From: Tibeticola sediminis
Lineage (GTDB): Bacteria; Pseudomonadota; Gammaproteobacteria; Burkholderiales; Burkholderiaceae_C
Direction: 5' to 3'
Length of the DNA: 64,000 nucleotides
Assembly: GCF_003843835.1 (NCBI RefSeq)
Contig: NZ_RKQL01000002.1
Location: 62,001 to 126,000, forward strand
Part shown: piece after piece, positions 30,283-39,406 of the stretch
Numbering within the stretch: position 1 is the first letter of the stretch
Layout: each line of letters opens with the position of its first letter
Notes under the pieces: generated by a model
Told to the model about the DNA's origin: nothing
The model's input: the letters and a program-made list of their open reading frames with translations, nothing else
Databases searched by the model: none
Translations under genes and position numbers: made by a program

Positions 30283-30301
30283 GTCGATGCGTGAGCGCCG
30301 A

Positions 30302-30607
30302 TTACTTCAGCGACAGCACCCAGGCGGCGAGCTTCTTGGCTTCCGCGTCGTTGACCTGCGGGTTCGCGGGCATGGGGACCGCACCCCAAACGCCCGAGCC
30401 ACCCTTCTGGATCTTGGCGGCGAGCATATCGGCCGCTTTGGCGTCGCCCGCATACTTCTTGGCGACGTCTTTGTAAGCCGGGCCGACCAGCTTCTTGTCG
30501 ACGGCGTGGCAGGCCATGCAATTCTTGGCCTTGGCCAGGGCTTCGTCAGCCATGGCGGGGGCGGACACGGCGGCCAGGGCGGCCAGGGCGAAAAGGACTC
30601 GTTTCAT
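30302..30607 (-). CDS. Small periplasmic class I cytochrome c (c551/c552 type)
   Basis: The 101-residue product has a signal peptide (MKRVLFALAALAAVSAPAMA) and a single haem c site CMACH at about residues 30-34. A likely axial Met lies in the loop around WGAVPMPANPQV. The mature size of about 80 residues fits cytochrome c551/c552 electron carriers that feed terminal oxidases. It is monocistronic and convergent with acs. The exact partner cannot be read from sequence; the cbb3 oxidase cluster is 9 kb away. Confidence 0.9.
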   Translation of the reverse strand: MKRVLFALAALAAVSAPAMADEALAKAKNCMACHAVDKKLVGPAYKDVAKKYAGDAKAADMLAAKIQKGGSGVWGAVPMPANPQVNDAEAKKLAAWVLSLK

Positions 30608-30725
30608 CGTTGCTCCTCAGGGGTTGGGTTACAGTCTTTGGACGCGACTGCTGACGTTCAACGCGATTTTAGGGGAATCGGTTGACGTGTATCAGCGATT
30701 GCATATTTTTCGTGGGAGCGCGGTG

Positions 30726-30968
30726 ATGTATTTCCTCGGACTCGGACTGATTCTGCTGCTGCTGAAATTCCTGGAACTCGGCCCGGTGGCAACCTGGAGC
30801 TGGTGGGTGGTGCTTGCGCCCTTTGGCCTGGCGGTGGCCTGGTGGACCTGGGCCGACTGGAGCGGGTACACCAAGCGCCGCGAAATGGAAAAGATGGAGC
30901 AGCGCAAACGCGAGCGCATCGAAAGAAGCAAAGAAGCGTTGGGCATGACGCCTCGGCGCCGGCGCTGA
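30726..30968 (+). CDS. Small Trp-rich membrane protein (TIGR04438-like)
   Basis: The 80-residue product has two membrane helices (MYFLGLGLILLLLKFLEL and WWVVLAPFGLAVAWWTWADW) with six Trp residues around the second. A highly charged C-terminal tail follows (KRREMEKMEQRKRERIERSK). This is the pattern of the small Trp-rich TIGR04438 family of betaproteobacteria, whose function is unknown. ATG at 30726 is chosen because the hydrophobic protein starts there; the frame is open much further upstream but across the divergent cytochrome gene. Confidence 0.78.
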   Translation: MYFLGLGLILLLLKFLELGPVATWSWWVVLAPFGLAVAWWTWADWSGYTKRREMEKMEQRKRERIERSKEALGMTPRRRR

Positions 30969-31129
30969 TCGAAAGAGAAGGCGGCCGAGTCGGTAGGTGG
31001 TCCTCCCTTGGACTCGCGGCCAGTTGAACGCCGCCTGCTCTGTGCCTGTGGCTCCGTAGAATCGAAAACTGCTCTGTCTCGGGACCTGTGTCCCGCCCCG
31101 TTTGCCCCCCTTTGTCTGCGAGATCAACC

Positions 31130-32965
31130 ATGCCTGCTTATCGATCCAAAACCACCACCGCCGGCCGCAACATGGCCGGAGCCCGCGCCCTCTGGCGCGC
31201 CACCGGCATGAAGGACGGCGATTTCGACAAGCCCATCGTGGCCGTCGTGAACTCATTCACGCAGTTCGTGCCGGGGCATGTGCATCTCAAGGACCTGGGA
31301 CAACTCGTCGCCCGCGAGATCGAGGCCGCCGGTGGCGTGGCCAAGGAGTTCAACACCATCGCCGTGGATGACGGCATTGCCATGGGGCATGACGGCATGC
31401 TCTATTCGCTGCCAAGCCGCGACATCATTGCCGACTCGGTCGAATACATGGTCAACGCGCACTGTGCCGATGCGATGGTCTGCATCAGCAACTGCGACAA
31501 GATCACCCCGGGCATGCTGATGGCGGCCATGCGGCTCAACATTCCCGTGGTGTTCGTCTCGGGTGGACCGATGGAGGCGGGCAAGACGCGCCTGGGCGTG
31601 CACAAGATCGACCTGATCGACGCGATGGTCATGGCGGCCGACTCGAAGGTCAGCGACGAGACGGTGGCCGAGGTGGAGCGTTCGGCTTGCCCGACCTGCG
31701 GTTCGTGCTCGGGCATGTTCACGGCCAACTCGATGAACTGCCTGACCGAGGCGCTGGGGCTGTCGCTGCCGGGCAACGGCACGCTGGTGGCCACCCATGC
31801 CGACCGCGAGCAATTGTTCAAGCGGGCCGGGCGGCTCATCGTCGAGCTTTGCCGGCGTTACTACGAGCAGGGCGATGAGCGCGTGCTGCCGCGTGCGGTC
31901 GGGCGCAAGGCGTTCGAGAACGCGATGGCGCTCGACATCGCCATGGGCGGGTCGACCAACACCATCCTGCATCTGCTCGCAGTCGCTCAGGAGGCCGGGA
32001 TCGACTTTCAGATGGCCGACATCGACCGGCTCTCGCGCGGGGTGCCGCAGCTCTGCAAGGTGGCGCCGAACACGCAGAAATACCACGTCGAGGACGTGCA
32101 CCGCGCGGGCGGCATTTTCGGCATCTTGGGCGAGCTTGCCCGGGCCGGCAAACTGCACACCGATGTGCCGACCGTGCACAGCGCGAGCTTGGCCGAGGCG
32201 CTGGAGCAATGGGACGTGATGCGCACGCAGGACGAGGCGGTGCAAACCTTCTACCGCGCCGGGCCCGCAGGCATTCCGACGCAGCAGGCGTTTTCACAGA
32301 GCACGCGCTGGCCGAGCCTGGACACCGACCGCGCCGAGGGCTGCATCCGTTCGGTCGAGCATGCGTATTCGCAGGAGGGCGGGCTGGCCGTGCTCTACGG
32401 CAACATTGCCGAAGCGGGTTGCGTGGTCAAGACGGCGGGGGTGGACGACAGCCTGCTGGTGTTCGAGGGTCGTGCGTATGTGACCGAATCGCAGGACGAG
32501 GCGGTGGCCGACATCCTGGCGGACAAGGTCCAGCCCGGTGATGTGGTGGTGGTGCGCTATGAAGGCCCCAAAGGCGGGCCGGGCATGCAGGAGATGCTCT
32601 ACCCGACAAGCTACATCAAGTCCAAAGGGCTCGGCAAGCTGTGCGCCTTGCTGACCGACGGGCGGTTTTCGGGGGGGACCTCGGGCTTGTCGATCGGGCA
32701 TGTGTCGCCCGAGGCGGCGGCCGGCGGCGCCATCGGTCTGGTGCGAGCGGGCGACCGCATCCGCATCGACATTCCGAACCGTCGCATCGACGTGCTCGTG
32801 AGTGACGAGGAACTCGCCCGCCGTCGCGCCGAACAGGATGCGAAAGGCTGGAAGCCCGCCAAACCGCGTCCGCGCAAGGTGTCCGCCGCGCTCAAGGCCT
32901 ATGCGATGCTGGCGACCTCGGCCGACAAGGGCGCGGTGCGCGACCTGTCGATGCTGGGCGACTGA
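31130..32965 (+). CDS. ilvD: Dihydroxy-acid dehydratase IlvD
   Basis: IlvD dehydrates 2,3-dihydroxy-acids in isoleucine and valine biosynthesis. The 611-residue protein has the iron-sulfur Cys motifs [15 protein letters not shown] and [19 protein letters not shown] and the conserved [20 protein letters not shown] near the C-terminus. Its length fits the long [4Fe-4S]-type IlvD. ATG at 31130 begins the canonical [15 protein letters not shown]. Lgt follows 16 bp downstream. Confidence 0.96.
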   Translation: MPAYRSKTTTAGRNMAGARALWRATGMKDGDFDKPIVAVVNSFTQFVPGHVHLKDLGQLVAREIEAAGGVAKEFNTIAVDDGIAMGHDGMLYSLPSRDIIADSVEYMVNAHCADAMVCISNCDKITPGMLMAAMRLNIPVVFVSGGPMEAGKTRLGVHKIDLIDAMVMAADSKVSDETVAEVERSACPTCGSCSGMFTANSMNCLTEALGLSLPGNGTLVATHADREQLFKRAGRLIVELCRRYYEQGDERVLPRAVGRKAFENAMALDIAMGGSTNTILHLLAVAQEAGIDFQMADIDRLSRGVPQLCKVAPNTQKYHVEDVHRAGGIFGILGELARAGKLHTDVPTVHSASLAEALEQWDVMRTQDEAVQTFYRAGPAGIPTQQAFSQSTRWPSLDTDRAEGCIRSVEHAYSQEGGLAVLYGNIAEAGCVVKTAGVDDSLLVFEGRAYVTESQDEAVADILADKVQPGDVVVVRYEGPKGGPGMQEMLYPTSYIKSKGLGKLCALLTDGRFSGGTSGLSIGHVSPEAAAGGAIGLVRAGDRIRIDIPNRRIDVLVSDEELARRRAEQDAKGWKPAKPRPRKVSAALKAYAMLATSADKGAVRDLSMLGD

Positions 32966-32981
32966 GCAGCGGGGCCAGACC

Positions 32982-33815
32982 ATGCTGATGCATCCGGACA
33001 TCGACCCCGTCGCGCTGCGCCTCGGGCCCGTGGCGATTCACTGGTACGGCTTGATGTACCTGGTGGCCTTTGGGCTCTTCATGGCGCTGGCTTTGCGGCG
33101 GCTGCGCCATGAGCCCTATGCCTCGCTGACGCAGGGCGAATGGGGCTGGCAGCGGCGCGACGTCGAAGACATTTTGTTTTACGGCGTGCTCGGTGTGGTC
33201 ATCGGCGGGCGCCTGGGCTATGTGCTGTTTTACAAGCCCGCGTATTACTTTGCGCATCCGGCCGAGATCTTCGCGGTCTGGCAGGGCGGCATGAGTTTCC
33301 ATGGCGGGCTGCTGGGCGTGCTGGTGGCCATGGCTGGGTTCGCGCGCATGCGGCAGCGGCCGTTTTTGCAAGTGATGGATTTCATCGCCCCTTGCGTGCC
33401 GCCAGGGCTGGCGGCCGGTCGCATCGGAAACTTCATCAATGGCGAGTTGTGGGGGCGGGTCGCCGACCCGTCACTGCCCTGGGCCATGGTGTTTCGCGGC
33501 GCTGGCAGCTCGGCGCGGCATCCCTCGCAGCTCTATGAGTTTTTGCTCGAAGGCGTGTTGCTGTTCGTGCTGCTGTGGCTCTACGCCCGCCGGCCACGTC
33601 GACTCGGGGAGGTGAGTGCCGCTTTTCTGGTGGGCTACGGCTGCCTGCGCTTCATAGCGGAGTTCTTCCGCGAACCCGACAGCTTCCTCGGCTTTCTCTC
33701 GCTGGGGCTGACCATGGGGCAATGGCTGTGCATTCCGATGGTGCTCGGCGGCGTGGCCCTGTGGGTGTGGGCGCAGCGGCAACCCGCGCCGTTCGTGCGC
33801 GCGGCCGCGCACTGA
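32982..33815 (+). CDS. lgt: Prolipoprotein diacylglyceryl transferase Lgt
   Basis: Lgt transfers diacylglycerol to the lipobox Cys of prolipoproteins in the inner membrane. The 277-residue multi-pass protein has the conserved [11 protein letters not shown], the family motif [12 protein letters not shown] with its His, and the Lgt signature [20 protein letters not shown], followed by [13 protein letters not shown]. It is in a run with ilvD and an enoyl-CoA hydratase gene. Confidence 0.95.
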   Translation: MLMHPDIDPVALRLGPVAIHWYGLMYLVAFGLFMALALRRLRHEPYASLTQGEWGWQRRDVEDILFYGVLGVVIGGRLGYVLFYKPAYYFAHPAEIFAVWQGGMSFHGGLLGVLVAMAGFARMRQRPFLQVMDFIAPCVPPGLAAGRIGNFINGELWGRVADPSLPWAMVFRGAGSSARHPSQLYEFLLEGVLLFVLLWLYARRPRRLGEVSAAFLVGYGCLRFIAEFFREPDSFLGFLSLGLTMGQWLCIPMVLGGVALWVWAQRQPAPFVRAAAH

Positions 33816-33826
33816 AGGGGCGGGCG

Positions 33827-34618
33827 ATGGCAGGCGCCATCCATTGGGAGACGCGCAGCGCGATTGGGCTGCTGACGCTCGTCCACCCGGGCAAGCTCAA
33901 TGCCATGTCAGTGGCGATGTGGCGCTCGCTGCGCGAGGTGGCCGAAGACATCGACCGGCAGCGCGGCTTGCGCGGCGTGATCGTGCGCGGCGCCGAGGGC
34001 CAGTTCTGCGCCGGTGGCGACATTGCCGAATACCCCGACTTTCGCTTTTCGGTTGAGGGTCTGCGGCAGTTTCACGAGGAGGTAGTCTGGCCCGCGCTTT
34101 CGGCGCTGCTGCGCTGCGAAGTGCCGCTGATCGCGCAGATCGAAGGCGCGTGCATGGGCGCAGGCGTGGAGATCGCGAGCTGCTGCGACCTGCGGGTGGC
34201 GGGCGAAGGCGCGCGTTTTGGGGCGCCGATTGCGCGGCTCGGGTTTTCGATGGCGCCGCGCGAAGCGGCGCTGGTCGCGCGGGCGGTGGGCGAGATGACG
34301 GCGCGCGAGATGCTGCTCGAGGCGGCCGTCCTCGATGCGCAGGTCATGGAGCGGCGCGGCTTTCTCCACCAGGTGGTCCCTGACGCGGAGGTCGCGGCCC
34401 AGGCCGCAGCGCGTGCCGAACGCATGGCCGCGCTCGCGCCCGAGGCCGCGCGCCGCACGAAGCGGCTGTTTTTTGAGCTTTTTGGCCCGGATGCCGGCGT
34501 AAAACGCTCAGGTGTTGCTATGGAAAACATAGTTTCCACAGCCTATGACTACGCCGACAGCGCCGAGCATCGTGAGGGCATCGCGGCATTCTTGGCCAAG
34601 CGTCGGCCGAATTTCTGA
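33827..34618 (+). CDS. Enoyl-CoA hydratase/isomerase family protein
   Basis: This crotonase-fold protein has 263 residues. The oxyanion-hole segments are visible as GQFCAGGDIAEYPDF and EGACMGAGVEIASCCDLR. The second Glu/Asp pair typical of hydratases is not clearly conserved (FGAPIARLGFSMAPREAAL), so it may act on another CoA thioester. ATG at 33827 is preferred; the upstream open frame overlaps lgt. Codons for about residues 216-235 lie in copy B of a dispersed repeat, so the C-terminal part has been remodelled. It is followed by an acyl-CoA ligase gene, suggesting a joint acyl-CoA pathway. Confidence 0.82.
   Translation: MAGAIHWETRSAIGLLTLVHPGKLNAMSVAMWRSLREVAEDIDRQRGLRGVIVRGAEGQFCAGGDIAEYPDFRFSVEGLRQFHEEVVWPALSALLRCEVPLIAQIEGACMGAGVEIASCCDLRVAGEGARFGAPIARLGFSMAPREAALVARAVGEMTAREMLLEAAVLDAQVMERRGFLHQVVPDAEVAAQAAARAERMAALAPEAARRTKRLFFELFGPDAGVKRSGVAMENIVSTAYDYADSAEHREGIAAFLAKRRPNF
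34473..34530 (+). repeat. Dispersed ~50-bp repeat, copy B (inside enoyl-CoA hydratase gene)
   Basis: GCTTTTTGGCCCGGATGCCGG begins a stretch matching copy A base for base over CCGGATGCCGGCGT. TTGCTAT then lies at the same distance downstream. It is read through as coding sequence near the 3' end of the enoyl-CoA hydratase gene. Confidence 0.72.
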
Positions 34619-34646
34619 GCAGTGGGTTTCTTTCGGGGTGGTTTCG

Positions 34647-36257
34647 ATGAGTCACGGCAACCTTTACGCGGCGCTGCGGGCCGCTTTTCCGGCGAACCTC
34701 GATGCGGTGGCGGTCGAGGTCGCGGATGGCCCCTCGGCGGGCCTGGCCTACAGCTGGCGCGACATCGAGCGCGCCACGGCGATGTTGGCGAACTTTCTGC
34801 GCTCGCTGGGGCTCGAGGAAGGCAGCCGCATCGCCGTGCAGGTGGACAAATCGGTCGAGGCGATGCTGCTCTACCTCGCCACGCTGCGCGCGGGTTACGT
34901 CTTCCTTCCGCTCAACACCGCGTACCAGCGGGCCGAGATCGAGTATTTCATCGGCAATGCCGAGCCCGCCGTGGTGGTTTGCACGCCGGGAAACTTCGGC
35001 TGGGTCAGCACCTTGGCGTTCCAGGCGGGGACGCGGCATGTGTTCACGCTCGGCGACGACCGCAGCGGCAGCCTGCTCGAGCGCGCGAGTGCGCAGAGCG
35101 ACCGCTTCGAGACCGTGCCCAAGCGCTCGGACGAACTGGCGGCGATCCTCTACACCAGTGGCACCACGGGTCGCTCCAAGGGCGCGATGCTTTCGCATGG
35201 CAATTTGCTCTCGAACGCCCAGGTGCTGCATGACTACTGGGGCTGGCGGCGACCCGATGCGGCGGGGCAGGGCGGTGACGTGCTCCTGCACGCGTTGCCG
35301 ATCTTCCATGTGCACGGCCTCTTCATCGCCATCCATGGCGCGCTGCTGTCAGGCAGTCGCATGATCTGGTTCAACCGCTTCGACGCGGCGCAAGTGGTGC
35401 GGCGGCTGCCCGAGGCGACCGTCTTCATGGGCGTGCCCACGCTCTATGTGCGCATGCTGGCTGAGCCCGCGCTCACGCCCGAGGCGGCGCGCGGCATGCG
35501 GCTGTTCATTTCGGGCTCGGCGCCGCTGCTGATCGAAACCTTCCGCGCGTGGCAAGCCCGCACCGGCCACACCATCCTGGAACGCTACGGCATGAGCGAG
35601 ACGCTGATGCTGAGCTCCAACCCCTATGCCGCCGACCCGCGCTACGGCGGGCGCAGCGAGCGCCGCGGCGGCACGGTGGGCTTTCCGCTGCCGGGGGTGC
35701 AGTTGCGCATCGTCGACGACGCTGGCCGCCCGGTTGCCACGGGGGAGCCGGGGCACATCCAGGTGCGTGGCCCCAATGTGTTCTCCGGCTACTGGCGCAT
35801 GCCTGAGAAGACCGCCGAGGAGTTCACCGCCGACGGCTTCTTCAAGACCGGGGACGTCGGCCGTTTCGACGCAGACGGGTACGTCACCATCGTCGGACGC
35901 AGCAAAGACCTCATCATCTCGGGCGGCTACAACGTCTACCCGGCGGAAATCGAGGGGGTGATCAACGAACTGCCGGGGGTGGCCGAGAGCGCCGTCGTCG
36001 GCGTGCCGCACCCGGACTTTGGCGAGGTGGGCGTGGCCATCGTCGTGCCGCGCCCGGGTGCGCAGGTGCAGGCCGAGGCGGTTTTGGCAGCGCTCAAAGC
36101 TCAGTTGGCCAACTTCAAGATTCCCAAGCGCTGCTTCGTCGAGCCAGACCTGCCCCGCAACACCATGGGCAAGGTGCAGAAAAACCAGCTACGCGAGCGT
36201 TACCAGCACCTGTTCGATGCAGTACAGGCGGCCAGCGGGCCGACTGACTACTCCTAA
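34647..36257 (+). CDS. Malonyl-CoA synthetase-like acyl-CoA ligase (MatB family)
   Basis: This is an AMP-forming ligase of 536 residues. Motifs include ILYTSGTTGRSKGAMLSHGN, LPIFHVHGLFIAIHGALLSG, ERYGMSETLMLSSNPY, FFKTGDVGRFDADGYVTIVG and NTMGKVQKNQL with the catalytic Lys. The HVHGLFIA and RYGMSETLM segments resemble malonate-CoA ligases, which make malonyl-CoA from malonate. Substrate choice within this family is uncertain. The ATG at 34647 follows the hydratase stop by 28 bp. Its last codons and stop lie in copy C of the dispersed repeat. Confidence 0.8.
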   Translation: MSHGNLYAALRAAFPANLDAVAVEVADGPSAGLAYSWRDIERATAMLANFLRSLGLEEGSRIAVQVDKSVEAMLLYLATLRAGYVFLPLNTAYQRAEIEYFIGNAEPAVVVCTPGNFGWVSTLAFQAGTRHVFTLGDDRSGSLLERASAQSDRFETVPKRSDELAAILYTSGTTGRSKGAMLSHGNLLSNAQVLHDYWGWRRPDAAGQGGDVLLHALPIFHVHGLFIAIHGALLSGSRMIWFNRFDAAQVVRRLPEATVFMGVPTLYVRMLAEPALTPEAARGMRLFISGSAPLLIETFRAWQARTGHTILERYGMSETLMLSSNPYAADPRYGGRSERRGGTVGFPLPGVQLRIVDDAGRPVATGEPGHIQVRGPNVFSGYWRMPEKTAEEFTADGFFKTGDVGRFDADGYVTIVGRSKDLIISGGYNVYPAEIEGVINELPGVAESAVVGVPHPDFGEVGVAIVVPRPGAQVQAEAVLAALKAQLANFKIPKRCFVEPDLPRNTMGKVQKNQLRERYQHLFDAVQAASGPTDYS

Positions 36258-36304
36258 AGCAGGAGCATTGCCTGAGCATTTTCTGCTGGCGTCAGCGCAA
36301 AACC
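36251..36304 (-). repeat. Dispersed ~50-bp repeat, copy C (between convergent genes)
   Basis: On the minus strand the sequence has GACGCCAGCAGAAAATGCTC followed by AGGCAATGCTCC, matching the layout of the other copies. It fills the 34-bp gap between the MatB-like gene and usp and contributes both stop codons (36255-36257 and 36292-36294). Confidence 0.65.
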
Positions 36305-36735
36305 AGCACCGGAATGTGCGAGTGCGTCAGAACTTGCTGTGTTTCGCTGCCGAGCAGCAGCCGCTCGATGCCGCGGCGCCCGTGCGAGGCCATCACGATC
36401 AAGTCGGCCTTGTGCTTCTTGGCCGCGGCGATTAGGGCGTCGGAGACGATGTCGCTCTTGATGGTCACGGGCTTGACTTTGACGCCACGCGGTTCGGCCG
36501 CGGCCTTGACGGACTCGACGATCGCACGGCCTTGCTCGGCCCATTCGGCTTCGATGCGCTTGACATCCTCGGGTGGCAAGGGAATGGAGCCTTCGAAATA
36601 GCTCTGCGGGTAACGCGGAACGACGTGCAGGGCGATCAGTTCGGCCCCGCACAGCGCGGCGAGTTCGATGGCATGGGCGGTGGCTTTTTTGGACAGCTTC
36701 GAGCCATCGGTGGCAACCAGTATGCGTTGGTACAT
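36292..36735 (-). CDS. Universal stress protein (UspA family)
   Basis: The 147-residue single-domain Usp has the ATP-binding pattern of the family: ILVATDGSKLSKKA at the N-terminus and the G2xG9xG(S/T) motif in ASHGRRGIERLLLGSETQQV. Such proteins are often induced at low oxygen. It diverges from ccoI with a perfect FNR box in the 106-bp gap, so it is probably part of the FNR regulon. Its 3' end lies in dispersed repeat C. Confidence 0.9.
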   Translation of the reverse strand: MYQRILVATDGSKLSKKATAHAIELAALCGAELIALHVVPRYPQSYFEGSIPLPPEDVKRIEAEWAEQGRAIVESVKAAAEPRGVKVKPVTIKSDIVSDALIAAAKKHKADLIVMASHGRRGIERLLLGSETQQVLTHSHIPVLVLR

Positions 36736-36792
36736 CGCGGTGTCCTCTTTCAGTCGGGGGTTTTCAGCTTAAGCGAGCGGGGCTGCTCTCGC

Positions 36793-36806
36793 TTGATGTA
36801 AATCAA
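36793..36806 (+). promoter_or_regulatory. FNR/Anr box between usp and ccoI
   Basis: TTGAT-GTAA-ATCAA is a perfect palindromic FNR site. It sits 57 bp from the usp start and 36 bp from the ccoI start, placed to serve either or both divergent genes. An FNR protein is encoded at 45134-45862. Confidence 0.88.
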
Positions 36807-36841
36807 GCATCCCGTGGTCTTCTGCCGTACAGTCACGGCCC

Positions 36842-39199
36842 ATGACCGCTGGCGCGACTTCTCCTTTGACCGGGCTGACTGCGGAGCCGCCCGAGGCGGC
36901 CCAGGTGCTGCCGCTGCTCGATGATCCCGCCGAGTGGTCCGCGTTCAGCCGCCCCGTGCCCGACAAACCCGGATGTTGGGAATCCAGCGTCGTTTTCGAA
37001 GGCATGCACTGCGCGGCTTGCGCGCTCACGATCGAGGATGCGCTGCGCAAGATGCCCGGCGTCGAGTCGGTGCAGGTCAGTTCGGCCAGCCACCGTGGGC
37101 GGATCGTTTGGGGCGAGGCGGCAGTCAAACCCTCCCAGTGGATGCAGGCCGCGCAGCGAGCAGGCTATCGCGCGATCCCCGCGAACGACGCGTTTTTGAA
37201 CGAACGGCGCAAGAACGAAATGCGCCAGGCGGTGTGGCGCCTGGGTGTTGCGGGCCTGTGCATGATGCAGGTCATGATGTACGCATGGCCCGTGTATGTC
37301 GCCGAGCCGGGCGACATGGCCCCCGACCTGCGCAACCTGCTGCGCTGGGCTTCCTGGGTTCTGAGCCTGCCGGTGCTGATTTTTTCCTGCGGCCCGTTCT
37401 TCCAAAATGCCTTGCGGGACCTGCGCGAGCGCCGCATCAGCATGGATCTTCCGGTGGCGTTGGGCATGCTCATCACATTTGCGGTCAGCACCGCGGGAAC
37501 GTTCGACCCCAACGGCATTTTCGGTGCCGAGGTGTATTTCGACTCGTTCACGATGTTCGTGTTCTTCCTGCTCGCCGGGCGCTGGCTCGAGTTGCGCATG
37601 CGCGACCGCACAGCCGGGGCGCTCGAAGCCTTGATGAATCGCTTGCCCGACAGCGTCGAACGCCAGCGGCCCGACGGCAGCTTTGAGCGGGTGGCCGTTC
37701 GCCGCCTGCAAGTTGGTGACGTCGTGCGCGTGCGGGCCGGCGAGGCGTTTCCTGCAGACGGGGTGCTGGTCGAAGGCGAAACCATGGTCGACGAGGGGCT
37801 GCTGACCGGTGAGTCGCGCCCGGTCGCCCATCCGGCGGGCAGTTCGGTCATCGCCGGCAGCCACAACTTGACGGCCAGCGTGCTGATGCGGGTGGAGCGC
37901 ACCGGCGAGCAAACCCGATTTGCCCAGATCGTCGCGTTGATGGACGCCGCGGCTACGTCCAAGCCCAGAATCGCTCGGCTTGCCGATCGGATCGCCAAGC
38001 CCTTTCTCGTGGGCGTGCTGCTTGCGGCAGGGGCTGCCGTGCTGTATTGGTGGCCGCAGAATCCGGGGCACGCCTTGATGGTGGGCGTCGCCGTGCTGAT
38101 CGTTACCTGCCCTTGTGCGCTGTCGCTGGCGACGCCGGCAGCCATGCTTGCGAGTGCTGGCGCGCTGGCCCGCCGGGGGGTGCTCGTGCGGCGGCTCGAA
38201 GCCATCGAAACCTTGGCTTCGGTCGATTGGATCGTTTTCGACAAGACCGGAACCCTCACCCGCGATGCGTTTGCGCTGCAACAGATGCAGGCGCGGCCGG
38301 GCATTTCCCCAGACGAGGCCTTGGCGTGGGCGGCTGGGCTCGCGCGCCACTCGCTGCATCCGGTCTCGCGCGCATTGGTGGCGGCGGCCGCAGCGCGTGG
38401 CCTGAGCGCGTTCGACGTCGTCGAGGTGCAGGAGCAGTCGGGTCTGGGCGTCCAGGCGCGGCCGACGCCGTCCGTGATCGCTGGCACGGCGATCCAGGGG
38501 GTGCTGCGTTTGGGCTCGGCGGCATTTTGCGGCGTGGTGGCCGACGACTCGGACACGCTCAAGGTCTATCTGGCCGATGAAGCTGGTTGGCTTGCAAGCT
38601 TCGAGCTGCGCGAGGCGCTGCGGCCCGATGCAGCCGCGACGGTGGAGGCTTTGCGCCGGTTGGGCCTGCAGGTGCGCATCCTTTCCGGCGACCGACCCGC
38701 AGCGGTGCGCCGGGTGGCAGCCGAGTTGGGCCTCGGTCCCGACGAAATCCAGGGTGGGTGCCTGCCCGAGGATAAACTCGCGGCCCTTCAGCGGGCGCAG
38801 AAGGCGGGTCACCGTGTCGCCATGGTGGGCGACGGACTCAATGACGGGCCCGTGCTGGCGGGGTCTCACGTGGCCTTTGCCTTGGGTCAATCGGTGCCTT
38901 TGACTCAGTCCAAATCCGATTTCATCGTGCTGGGTGAGCGGCTCGGGCCGATCGCCCAGGCGGTCGAGCAGTCGCGGCGCACCCTGAAGATCGTGCGGCA
39001 GAACCTGTGGTGGGCGGTGGGCTACAACGCCCTCTGTGTGCCGTTGGCGATTTTTGGTTGGTTGCCGGCATGGCTTGCCGGTCTGGGTATGGCGGCGAGT
39101 TCGCTCTTCGTCGTGCTCAATGCGCTGCGCTTGTCCCGCCCTGAGGCTCACGAGGCCTTGGGTGCGGCGACTCGGCAGGAACTGAAGGAGGCGGTCTAA
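36842..39199 (+). CDS. ccoI: Copper-transporting P1B-type ATPase CcoI (FixI)
   Basis: CcoI supplies copper for assembly of cbb3 oxidase. The 785-residue protein has an N-terminal metal-binding domain with MHCAAC at residues 55-60, eight expected membrane helices, the metal-binding CPC at residues 423-425, the phosphorylated Asp of DKTGTLT at 467, and GDGLNDGPVLAGSHVAFALG near the C-terminus. The last base of its stop codon is the first base of the ccoS ATG, so translation is coupled. The upstream FNR box suggests induction at low oxygen. Confidence 0.94.
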   Translation: MTAGATSPLTGLTAEPPEAAQVLPLLDDPAEWSAFSRPVPDKPGCWESSVVFEGMHCAACALTIEDALRKMPGVESVQVSSASHRGRIVWGEAAVKPSQWMQAAQRAGYRAIPANDAFLNERRKNEMRQAVWRLGVAGLCMMQVMMYAWPVYVAEPGDMAPDLRNLLRWASWVLSLPVLIFSCGPFFQNALRDLRERRISMDLPVALGMLITFAVSTAGTFDPNGIFGAEVYFDSFTMFVFFLLAGRWLELRMRDRTAGALEALMNRLPDSVERQRPDGSFERVAVRRLQVGDVVRVRAGEAFPADGVLVEGETMVDEGLLTGESRPVAHPAGSSVIAGSHNLTASVLMRVERTGEQTRFAQIVALMDAAATSKPRIARLADRIAKPFLVGVLLAAGAAVLYWWPQNPGHALMVGVAVLIVTCPCALSLATPAAMLASAGALARRGVLVRRLEAIETLASVDWIVFDKTGTLTRDAFALQQMQARPGISPDEALAWAAGLARHSLHPVSRALVAAAAARGLSAFDVVEVQEQSGLGVQARPTPSVIAGTAIQGVLRLGSAAFCGVVADDSDTLKVYLADEAGWLASFELREALRPDAAATVEALRRLGLQVRILSGDRPAAVRRVAAELGLGPDEIQGGCLPEDKLAALQRAQKAGHRVAMVGDGLNDGPVLAGSHVAFALGQSVPLTQSKSDFIVLGERLGPIAQAVEQSRRTLKIVRQNLWWAVGYNALCVPLAIFGWLPAWLAGLGMAASSLFVVLNALRLSRPEAHEALGAATRQELKEAV

Positions 39200-39336
39200 T
39201 GGAGATCCTCTACATGCTCGTTCCGCTGTCGGTGGTTTTGGTTTTTTTCATCCTTGCCGGCATGTGGTGGGCGATTTTTCGCGGGCAGTTCGACGACATC
39301 GATGTCGAGGCCGAGCGGATCTTGAGGGACGATTGA
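39199..39336 (+). CDS. ccoS: Cbb3-type oxidase assembly protein CcoS
   Basis: CcoS is a small membrane protein needed for cofactor insertion into cbb3 oxidase. The 45-residue product MEILYMLVPLSVVL... has one membrane helix followed by the family's WWAIFRGQFDDIDVEAERIL tail. The ATG overlaps the ccoI stop (TAATG). The ccoN FNR box overlaps its stop codon. Confidence 0.93.
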   Translation: MEILYMLVPLSVVLVFFILAGMWWAIFRGQFDDIDVEAERILRDD

Positions 39337-39346
39337 CAATCATCAA
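39333..39346 (+). promoter_or_regulatory. FNR/Anr box upstream of ccoN
   Basis: TTGAC-AATC-ATCAA differs from the FNR consensus by one base. It overlaps the ccoS stop codon and lies 61 bp before ccoN, giving ccoNOQP its own oxygen-responsive promoter. Confidence 0.82.
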
Positions 39347-39406
39347 GGTTGTGATCCGGTTTACCCTGGAAACTCGAGGCTGGTCTTTTTGGTAATGGAG
39401 ACGTAA

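Noticed and set aside
36833-39151. 772-residue minus-strand open frame opposite ccoI
   Set aside because: Antisense shadow of the P-type ATPase; composition (His/Arg/Gln-rich) typical of frame artefacts.
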